Assembly: GCA_021292105.1 (NCBI GenBank)
Contig: CM037864.1
Location: 42,460,514 to 42,524,513, forward strand
DNA from: Anadara kagoshimensis
Taxonomy: Eukaryota > Mollusca > Bivalvia > Arcoida > Arcidae
Direction: 5' to 3'
DNA length: 64,000 bases
Part shown: positions 11,776 to 23,700 of the stretch, piece after piece
Numbering within the stretch: position 1 is the first letter of the stretch
How the letters are laid out: every line of letters starts with the position of its first letter
Made by a program: the position numbers and the translations under genes
Notes under the pieces: model-generated
Database searches by the model: none
What the model saw: only the letters and a program-made list of their open reading frames with translations
Told to the model about the DNA's origin: nothing

Positions 11776-14700
11776 TCAAGTTGTATCTGTTTCATCCCAT
11801 ATTGCAAATCCTCTTCTTACAAGTTCTTGGTTTATGTTCACATCCTATATCATAAACAATAATTAATTCTACAGAAAACTATCTACATAATTTAAAATGA
11901 TATTACAATCCAGGCTTTATAAACCAATGCTTAAGTTGGAGTCTAGAAGAGTAGAGTAATGTAGATTTACACCCAAGAAAAGATATTTTTTTACTTATAT
12001 CGAGGTGGTTAATTCTGGGATGTCTCATTAGAAAATACTATATGATCTATAACTTGATTGTATTATTGGATCATGTGATTAGGGTGGAGGAAACATCATG
12101 TTTCCCTCTGAAAACATCATATGCCATCCCTTCTGATGCCTTGAACAAAATCCTGCATGAGTGCTTCAATAAAAAAAGTTTGATGTGCTTAAATGTTTTT
12201 GTATACAAGATAACAAATTGGACTAGACAGACTTCAAGCAAATTTAAATGAATAAAAATTGTTGATGTTTCTTATGATTCAGTCTGCATAATAAATGTGA
12301 AGTACATGTATAACCCACTCTCACATGAAATATATAACAAGTCAGAATATGTGACTATCAATATAAAACTCTGACATACCTTTGTTCCGTTAGTGTCTAT
12401 CAGCTCTAGTACATATATAGCACCAGTATCAGTTAGTTTTTGTCCTATCTTCTTGGCCATTATAACCTTCCATTTAGCACAATATGTCAAATCTTCTACT
12501 ATCTCAATACAATCATCACTCCAATTACTACCTAAATAACATAATAAACTTATACATGTATCCAATTATTTGTAACTTAATGTTATTAATCCATGAGAAA
12601 TAACTCTGATATGGTTAAGTTCAGAAAACAGTTATATAATCTGCTATGTTGATTATAAACAATTCTAACTGTAATATTCTGTAAGATAATTAATACTGGA
12701 AGTTTAACATTTACTGCAAAATCATGAATAAATAATCACATCAAAAAAGTAACATCATGTTCTTGTCTTTACTCTCGTCTTTTGCAGATGGATTACCGTA
12801 AATTAAATGAATGGTTTTTACTCCTCAGTCAAGACTCTTAATTACAGGTAGTCAATTATAGTCAAACCTGTCTATAAAGACCACCAAAAGGAACCAGTTA
12901 AAGTGACCTTTATGGGCAAGTGGCCTTTATATACAGGTTCAAATAATATGAATAAAGCACAATTGGGATACAATTCTATTGGCTTTTATAAGCAGGTGGC
13001 TCTTATATAGAGGTGGTCTTTAAGGCAGGTACGGCTGTATGAAGTTTTGATGGAGAAGATAGAAATGTAAAAAGTATATGCATGACGCATGTCAGATAAC
13101 ACCATAGATGGTGAACTATCAAATGCATAAGTGAGCTAATCAAGTCAAATCAAAATATAACAAAATCAATATTATAAAGCAGAAAACTAAGCAATTTTTT
13201 ATATAAAACACATCTAAATATATATATCTAAATGTATATTAAACAAACCTGATGGCTGGATATTTGCAAAACAACACTCTATAGCTTGAAATGGTAAAGA
13301 CAAATACTGTGAACTGAAACAAAGAAATGAACATGTATACTACAGTAAATAAAATTCTAATTTTTTACATAAACATAAATTTTTCAATGATAATTATCAA
13401 TTAGGAACCAAGACACAAACTACTAATTAGCTAACCTATATGGAGGCATTATTTAATAAAGGTTGCTCCATACATTCAACACTGGATACTGGTGCCCACA
13501 GACACCATGGATATGACAATAGCTCTTTTTCACTTCATTCAGGGTGTTGTTATTAGTAAAATCAAAATAAAAAAACTGTATGTAATTTACCACCATGTCA
13601 CTTACCAAAGTTTTCGTAATTTATCTTTTCCTATATACACACTGTCACCATAATCAACATAAAATATATCTATTTTATCTCCTTCCACTCCCATAACTTT
13701 AGCTCTGTACCATGATGGATCATTCTCAAATGGTGCTGCTACCATGTCACCGACAGACAGCTCAGAGACTAAATAATCCTAAAACAACAACAAACAATTT
13801 CATTTTTTATCAATCTTTACACTGGCCTCTTTTAATGCCCCTCTCAACCCTTTCCCTCAAGGTATTTTTGATGTGCACTACATAGTCACTTAAAACTGAT
13901 TGCTAATACCTCAATATATGAAAAAAAACATCTTTACAAAAAGGCATTGGAATTTTTTTGTGGTTAATATGATATTTGAAAACAAGGACATAGACTATAA
14001 TGCTAAGTGATTACACAAATGTTAATTTTTACTAAAAAATAATTATAATGTAACTCAAGTATCCATCATTCAGGAATACTTAAATTCAAAATTGAGCTTT
14101 TATATATTAGTCAAACCAGAATTATAAATACCAGTATCAATAAAGCGTAGTAGTGTTGACCACTTAATCGATTTAATCGATATCTAATCGTTTGAGCGTC
14201 CAATTAGCGATAATCAATTCTAAAATTTAATAATCTATCAATTTCAATTATTTACTGAAGTTTGTTTATGGAACTTCTCTTATAAAATAAGTATGAAACT
14301 GTAGCTGAAATAAGTGTACTTGGAAAAGAAAACTAACACAAATGTAAGGAAGAGTAAATCATCAGAAAAATGGAGGATATTTTAAGTCTTAACTGAGATA
14401 CAAATATCTTGCAGATATTATCAAGACTAAAAGTTTAAAAGTTTAATTTACTGTGTAATTACTGCTTCAATTTATTAACCGATTATAATCGGAAAATCGA
14501 TCGAAATCATCTTCTGATTATAATCAATTATGAAAATGCAACAGATTCCCATCACTAATAAAGCAGGAGATGACAGTTTTAGCTAGGAAGCAAAAATATG
14601 AGAAATGGAAAGTAGACATTCCCAGAACTGAAGTTTCAAAATAATCACAATATACATGTACATGATATATGTGATGGAACACTAAGTGTAACACTTCATA

Positions 14701-17700
14701 AACATATGACACTCACTGTGGATATTTCTGATGAATATAAAGAGGTCATACTACTGACCAACTCGTCCAGTTGTACAGCCATTGATGTAAGGACCTGTAT
14801 CCAGAAGTTAGATGGACTGGCCACTGCTGATACATAAACCTCTACGAACTCCTTACCATCCGGCCACCTAAAACCACCCACAGCCACACTCTCTGTGGCA
14901 GCCGATTCTGAAATTAAATATTGTATATGTTAAACAGAAGATATTTGCATCTGAAAAAATATTTATTTGATGACAGCCAATATAGCTAAGATCATTAAAT
15001 GATAAACAAATAAAAGAAAACAAGAAAAGACGAATACTTATTTAAAGATAAAATTCCCGACTTTAAATGTCAGATTATCACCAGGAACACTTATTGTGAC
15101 ATCATGACAATATGTTTAAATATCTAGTAAAATCCTTGTATGAATATGGTAAAACTTTTCCTAAAACTTTTAAGCTATTGACTACAGATACTCCAATGTT
15201 GGAGACACCAATTTGCTATACATTTGTTTACCAAAATAAACACAGATTTCTTAAGACTAGTCAAAACAAATGCATCATTAGTGGGGCATAAAATGAGAAA
15301 GATGATTAACTAAAAAACCAACTTTAATATCTATGGAATGAACGTTAATCATTCCCATCTCTAACTTTTTTTTGAAATGTTTTAAATTTTCAATAACCAC
15401 CTGGTTAAGGTCAAGTGGTCTTCAACAACCAGGCTTATGATAAATGTATATACATGTATTACCCATTTGCCCCTCTGTTACATGTGTGGCCGCTCTGTTA
15501 ACTTGATTTTCTTTACTAGATTTACTTCTTTTATCTCTGTTAGCTGCCATTACTGCTGCCTTCGCTCTAAACACTTCCTCTTCCTGTAGTTTCTCGTCAA
15601 TGAAAGTCTGTAAATAGAGTGTAGTAAAAACCTCTTAAGGAGGCTCGAGTGAAAAAAAGTTTAATTACCATCATTGTGAATTTTATATATTTTGTAGAGC
15701 AAAATGTGTAGATTTGAAAAATAAAAAAATTAGTATAGGTCACCGGACTCCCTTTTTCTGTATCTGGCTTTAAAAGTAGCGGAAATTACACAGTTTTATG
15801 CATTTTTGAAGAATTTTTAGTGGTCCTCATAAGTTTTAGAGTGAACAATATGTTGCAGTGTTTAAACTCTTAAATGGTGATAAATTAATTTATTTTCCAA
15901 GACAGTTGAAAGACATAAATCTACTCTTTTGATTTAAGGAGATTTGAACAGTAACAAACTAAAACAAACACACAATCTAATAATAATTCTGTGGGCATTA
16001 GAGATTTATCAGAGTAATATTTAGCACTATTTTCAGATAACAGTAGGAACAAAAAATGGAATATTTTTAATAAGCAAATTACCAAAAGTTTCAAAATCTC
16101 CATGAATATAGCTTGACATATATTTCATAAAATAAGATATTAAAAAATATGGGTCACCGGATTCGTTTACTGTACAGTCGCTATGGTAACAACCCTACCC
16201 CTATTTTTATTTAGTATTTTGGGGGATTTATTTAGTTTAATTTTAAAATAAGTGATACTTTTGGTGTAATAGGTAATAAAAACGATTATTTACATTATAA
16301 ATTAACATTTTAGCCCAAGATGAATGAAAATCTACGATAAATTATCAATAATTTAGCAAAACCGGCGACATATATTTGTAATATAGTATGTGTTGCTAAC
16401 AGTTACTCAACTGCTCAAATGGTTTATCACATTTGTGTTGCAAGTTTGAAAAGATATCAATAAACATATGTTCATTACTTTTTAACTTGTACATTTAAAA
16501 ATATTATTGTGCATTTAGATCTTCTAAATTCAATGCTAATGCTATCAAAAGTAAAATCTTGATGAAACCGTGAATGATCCGGCGTTAACTTCCGGGATTC
16601 CGTTACGTATCCAATTTGTTTTTTATAACCTCTAACTTTATTCCGTGTCACATTTTTGCGTTGAAGACATGGGGAAACTATGCACAGAACTTTACAACAG
16701 AAACAAAGATGTTAAAAGATCGAATACAGTAGGTATATTATTTTCAATATGCTCCGTTCGGAGCCATGAATTTCAGGTCTACTGGCAGTTGGGTGTAAAA
16801 ATGAGTCCGGGCGAATTATAGTCATTTCGTACCATGACCATTTCGTACCATGACCATTTTGTACCATAATCTTTTACCATTTCGTACCATACAGTGCATA
16901 CACTCAAGCCATTTACCATTTACTACCATTTCGTACCATATTCTTCAATAAAAACTCGATAAGACGAACATCTTCAAATAAAAAACACTTGGACTTAGAG
17001 AATCTATGTTAAAAAACGATATTTTTTGCTGAACTAGGGCCATCAGATCAAAAACAAAGATCGGGTCACAAAATTTCCAAATGATAAAGTGGAGAATCTT
17101 ATCAATGTTCTTTTTCTTCCTGTTATTCATATCTGGCTTATTAATACATGTATTAATAAGTAACACTTTAAAAAAATCTTATCAATAGTCTACAATAAAG
17201 AACCTTTTTTTAAAATATAATCAACAAATAATGTTATTATATTTTATAAATATGGTACGAAATGTTAGTATTTTCTGGCATGTGCAGATTTTGAATGCAT
17301 TATTTTAATAAAATTTGCAAGTCATTTCGTACCATAGAAATGGAAAATTTGGGTACGAAATGGTTATGGTACGAAATGGTCATTTGGCATGGTACGAAAT
17401 GGACAGAGTTGGGTACGAAATGGTAAATTTGGGTACGAAATGACTAGCTTCGGTCCCGGCCATGATGATTTATTCCATTGTTAAATCTTATCAGATGAAA
17501 TTAAAATTACTTAAAATGATTATGCTGTGCATAGATTACTTTTCACCCAATATTCCATGGATGAGGGGGGTTAGTTGGGTTAAAATACTGTAAAAGGAAA
17601 TGGAAAAAATGCAACAGCCAAATTAGGACTTGAACCTGGTACCTTCCAAATACTAGAGGTAGTGTCTACCCACTGAGCTACCCAGCAAATTATCAAGTCC

Positions 17701-20700
17701 TGTCTGCCACATTCCTACCTTCCTTTTTGGGATTAACTCCATTGAATCGAAACCAGGCACCAGATTCCAACCTGTTTGTCTGCCACTTCCCAGAGTCGGA
17801 TGAGCCCCCAAATGTAAGAGGAAAGCAGAAAGGGGAAAATGTAGCAGCCAAACTGAGACTGGAACCTAGGATCTTCCCAATACTAGCAGAACGCTCCATC
17901 CATTGAGCTACCTGGCCACATATAGAGTCTGGTTTGCCACAATACTAAATAAACTGTTAATAGGTATAGAAAGATAATGGTCAGCAGTTAACCATGTTAG
18001 TCATTGTATATTATTTTAGGAAATTTACATGTGCATGTATTATGTAGCAGGACTGAGCAAGTCTTGATGTTGTTGTGTTGTATATAGTAGATATAATCAA
18101 GTGATTTACTGCCAGGCTTTGCGGTTTGGACCTATTAGCCTTGTGAAAAAGTGCCCGCTTTTCACCAGGGAGGGTGGGGTTCGATACTCAGTCAAGGCAC
18201 TTGGTGAGGAAGTGAATTTTCAGGTGTGTCCTCCCTCCTGTTGTATGTAACTAAGAAATCAGTAAGGTCCAAGAACAAGATTTTGACTTTTTGAGATGCA
18301 TGGATATTAAAGTGCTATCATACAAAGTGTAAATACTCAATATGTAATACTTAATATGTAAACAGAGCTCTGCTAAATGTGTGAATTTATATAATATTGT
18401 ATATGTTTTAAACAATCTTATGTGTTCATCAATGCATTCAAGACAGCATAAAGTACATTTTATTTCTCCCAGTACTAGTTTACTTTGGTGACAATTATGA
18501 TATGTTTTATATGTACCAGTATATTCAGTGTTCAGTTCTTGTGGATTGACCCCAAAATAATATTTTTGTCTCATAATAATACTGTCTGTTGACCAACACT
18601 GACCCATATTTTAGCCTAAGTTAAGTTTTGAATAAATTCAATTTCAACTCTTTCTTGTTTATATATTTTGAAATAGTTAAAAACATGGGCCCTTTTTCCA
18701 AGGCCTGGACCAGGATGACCTCACCCACTAGTAACGACTACAATACTGATATTTCTAATGTTAATTACCAGTACACATAATTGTATACCCGGTACTTACA
18801 ATTCAATTCAGCGGTACAATATATGTTTTAATTTGGGTGTGTGTAATCTTTTTACTTATATTTTGTCACAAATTGACACAATTCTTATAAAGTATTTTCT
18901 TTTATTTTTTAGGTATAACAGGATCTCATCTGCCATTTCATGGATATAAACAAAGCAGCAGACCAACTGTAGTTTCTGTAATAACTTGGCATCATATGAA
19001 TGGACTTGTCACATATTATATATATATGATACTTTGATATGCAAATATATTACAATACAGGGATAGTTGATCGTGTTTATAGGAGTTTCATCAATGTACA
19101 AACAATTTATGTGTGTTTATTTGAGGAGGCATGACAAGTGTATATTTTAGAATTACAGCAATGCATGTGGATAAGAGATACACATACGTTTCAAAGCATT
19201 ATACTTTACACATGTGTGGATAGTGAGAGATCATTTGTTAAAATGTAAAAACTGCAGTTGTGATTAAATATCAGATTTGCAATAAATATGTAAATTTGCT
19301 GTCATTTATTCAAAGTATTTAAGAGAGTTTTACCAGTTATTGCTTAGATTGGTCCAATTGGCCATCTGGGTTAGGCTATGTCACTTATATTGAGGTGTTG
19401 CCAGCTAAATAAGTTGTTGATTTTAAACCCATGCAATATACATGTTGTAGTGACTGAGGGTTCTATATAATGTCACTGTGGGTCATTGTTCATCTTCAGA
19501 TTGCTTGGTTCAATTCACTACCTTCATTCAGTTCTTGATCATGCCTAGTCAGCATTTTAAGACTCCACCCACCCTGACCCCACCCCCATTGCTTATTGAG
19601 TATATAATATTAACATTGCTTAGAGAAAACTGAGCTGTCATGTGAAAATTAGATTATAATAGTTAATTTTAATTTACCAATACATGTATTACACAGAAAC
19701 TTGGCTTCGCAGTCAAGATTATTTCTTTTTCATACAGAAATCAGCATCTGATTACTTGGCTTTTCTTACCCTTAATTCCCTCATCAAGAAATCACATTTT
19801 TTGTAGTCAGCATCTTTGTAGACTTTTGTAGTTTATTAAAAATCAGTTTTTAAAACATTCACTAATATGAAATAAATAATTAAGACAAATTCAAAATTTT
19901 GATTTTACTCTAGGCTTGTACTTTAATCACTTCCCTTATATCTGGGGCTAGTTTATCCTGTTCTGTGGTAGGAGGAACCAGTCATTCCATGCATTGGTCA
20001 CGAAAAGTAGAACACAGATGTTCCTTATTTTCTGGTTATATTTGGCAAGCATGTCAACAGTAAGAACATTAAGAGAGTCAGAGAGGGATTTGATCTGGAG
20101 ACTTCCTATACTCTATAAACAATTGCTCTACTTGTAGTGAGGTAACCACTAGCCACATTTCTCCTATTTTTTTTAATTAATGTTAAAGTCTAGATTTATT
20201 ATAAATTTTAAAACAAAATATGAATATCCATAATATAGAAAAGGAGTTTAGATCCAATACATTGTTTTTTAAATGAATCTGGTCCATTTATATTGAATGA
20301 ACCAATTCATCCTCATATCCACTCACAAGTCAACCACTTCCATTGATGTTGCAATCAAAATAAAATTTAAAAACACACACAATGCAGGTGGAACTGGGCA
20401 CATCTCATAGTCAGCTGATAGTAACTATTTCAGGGGTAACCCGAAATACCGGATCGGCCCTAATTTACCGGATCGACCATGCGATTTACCGGATCGGCGC
20501 CGGATCGACCCTTATATGTGGTTATATGGCCACATAGATTGAATTATAATGTTGATATCTTTAATAGAAGATGTAATCAATCTTATTTTGATTTTATTTA
20601 TGGTGTATTGACACAAAATCATTAAAAAAATCTTATTATAGTCAAGGGGAGATAAATCTTATGATGATTATTAATTGATTGGCACACTTTTAAGTGCGTA

Positions 20701-23700
20701 TCAATAAATAAAATAACCTAAAATAGTATTAATGTTATACTATTTTGATTTATATTATATATTGATAATTATAATCAATACGTCAATTTTTCTGACATGT
20801 ACACTCTTTTCCAATAAGTATATTATTGACTGGGAATAAGTATAATCTTGACGAGGAAGTACCAATCATTCGTTAAATGCAAAGGAATAACACTTCAGGA
20901 CTATACAAAAATAAAAGTAATAATTGAAATACAAATTGACACATAAATTCATTTATTTAGACAACATTAATTAAAGTAGCAAGTATAAATATAAAATTGT
21001 GGAAACAAACGTAACCGTGATTATATACATCGCCGGGAAACAAATAAAATACATAATTTAAAGATGAAATATAATCAGACAAAATATAATATTGATATAA
21101 GTTTAAGAAAAAAACATTGACTGGGACATATATATCTACATTTAATAAAACGTTGAATATATAGAAAACAACGTAAAACAATATCAAATTACCACATCAC
21201 AATAAAATCAATACACACAAAACGTAATTCAACAAACATAAAACTAGGGCGTATTTAATAGTTTTTCTAGAGTTTTATAAACGCGCGCGTCTATGCAAAA
21301 TGGAAACAGCGTGAAAACACTTGCGCACTAAAAATGTACCGATCTGGACAAATAAATAAACCTGCGATGCCTCCATACAAACTTTCGTTCATATGCGTGA
21401 TATTGGACGTATTTTCATCACATGTTGAGTCAATAATAATAATCTCAATCAATCTGGTCTCAGAACGCAGGGAACAAAGTGATTGGGTACGAACTCATCA
21501 CTATATCTTTTTAAAGACCATTTGTGTCCACATACATGTATAACCGTGGGTATTGGTGGAGCTGACGTATTTACCTACAACTTTTCTGGGGTGGTGTTCG
21601 GAAAAAAAAAAACTCACGGGAAAGTTGGGGATATATGATCTGATAGGATGTTTAAGAGCAGCAGTCAAGACATAATTTAAATCCATCATTATTGCAAATT
21701 TGTCAGTTTTCCTGGTTTCTTTTACTAGGTCGTTAAAAGGGATCTTAATTTGATTATATTGTACATGTGTCAGACCTTTATAATGTTAAATCAGTTAAAA
21801 GGATAATGGAGTGGTATAATGACAAAATTTCTTTGGAAACATGGTCCAACGACCAGGGGAATTACTTGGCAAATCGGAATTTCTATGTTATATGTTGTCA
21901 AGAAATTTGATTCAAAAGAAAGGGTTTCTTATTTCAGATTCCCATTGTTTCTTTCTCTGTTATTTCAGTCTGAAAAATAAATCATTAAAACAGTGAAAGA
22001 ATCATGACTCAATATGAATTAGTTCCAATTAATAAAAATTAAATGAAAAACATTATTTATCTGTGTAATGTAATTAAATATAAATTACTCTATCTCTCTC
22101 ATTTAATTTCAAATTAAAAATGAACAAAGTTTCACGCATTTTTAAAAGAAAGAATTCAAAAAAACATTATAATAATTTTAAATAACCAAATTTTTTAAAA
22201 AGTTACTTTTTGTGTCTTAATATTTTTATGACGTCGGGCCATTATTTTATCCGAGCAACATTATGTCAATAATAACTTTTTACGGACTTCATGGACAAAA
22301 GGCCGCCGCGTGCCGTCAATGAACTAATTAACGCCTCCTATTATTACCACTGATAGCGAAGCCCTGCTGAGTCAATTAAAGACATTAAATGGACTTACCT
22401 GTTGCGTCTCGTAACGGATCGACTTAAAGATTTGATTGGTCCAAAGTGTTAAAGGAAGGCGGTCCTTTTGCTTTGGCATGCCATTTATTATTACAACATG
22501 GCGATTTGCATAGTGTTGAACCTTAACTAAAAATTATAATGATATTTTCGAGCATCCATGATTAAAACAATTAAAAATGATATATATTTTTCATCATTGA
22601 TATCATATAAATATAATGCTGCCCTCATTTTGACTCTATGTGACAATATAAGGGTCGATCCGGCGCCGATCCGGTAAATCGTACGGTCGATCCGGTAAAT
22701 CAGGGCCGATCCGGTATTTCGGGTTACCGCTATTTCAGTACAAAACGGACACAAACAACACTGGTTGTGACCCCAAAATGTTAGACGCCACAGACACAAG
22801 TAAATATTCAATAAAACGGATGTCTTACTAAGTTTGTTTGTCTGCATACCTCGTTCAGTGTTAGCTGACTGACTAGCGTAAGTTTAACTCTCGGCCTGTA
22901 CCGAGGAAGATGACGGGAGTTGTGACCTTCGACGGTCGGTGCGTTTTGATGTCACTGATGTCGGCATTACAAGGAAAATCGCGGTAGATAAATCCGATGT
23001 AGCATAAACGTATGATTAAATAGATTTTAAGTACCATTCCTTGTGATTTTCGGCATTTTGGTTTTGTATTTAATCGTATTTTTCTTTCTCATGTTTAGTT
23101 TGGTAGCTGCTGTTTTGATGTATTAGTGCCGTAAAACGGCATATGTCGTACACGTATGTGACGTTATCACCGTTATTTTAAATAAAGTTGTAATTACATT
23201 TTTACGTGTGCTTTTGAACATATATCAGAATATTAACACGTATGTGTGTTTTATTTACTGATTAAAATAGTAGATAACAAAAAACGTTTTACGTCAACAT
23301 GTTTGGTGACGGGGACCAGTCTAGCGACTCGCTCCTAAAATTTATTTCACTCGAGCCTCCTTAAAAACCCCTCATTTACTAAGATACTTCCCTCACCTTT
23401 TAAAATTCCTAGTCGTTTTTTTCTCTACAAACCTCACTCACAAACACCACTGAAATTTTAAATTTATAAGTTCAATCTTTCTTTTTTTTCTGTAAGACAG
23501 GTATTCAGGTTAATAGGAATGCACTTACCTTGGCTAAATCTATCTGATCTCTAGTTCCCGTAATAGTCACAGATCTTGGCGTATCCCGCGATTCATCTTG
23601 TGTTCTTTCTATAATTATCTTAGCTTTTGATGACCTTGACATATGTTTAACACTTTCACCATTTCTTCCTGAAGTGAAGAAAAACATCCGTTACCTTTCA

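Larger units (their letters stand above)
15639..23360. mobile_element. 7.7 kb TTAA-flanked segment with inverted termini in TDRKH intron 4
   Basis: Left end GGAGGCTCGAGTGAAA (15639-15654) and right end TTTCACTCGAGCCTCC (23345-23360) are perfect 16-bp inverted repeats. Each abuts TTAA (15635-15638 and 23361-23364). Removing the segment leaves a plain intron site. TTAA targets are typical of piggyBac and a few other cut-and-paste families. No intact transposase was found; the interior holds a possible first exon at 16669, SINEs and two other DNA transposons. It may be a large defective element swollen by nested insertions. Confidence 0.6.

Noticed and set aside
17605-17700. Possible tRNA gene on the minus strand
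   Set aside because: Box A and box B are present but the acceptor stem does not pair and a related unit follows 240 bp away; it is a SINE head.
18251-18607. 118-codon minus-strand frame
   Set aside because: Lies in a transposon-rich intron, has no recognisable domain and no splice support.
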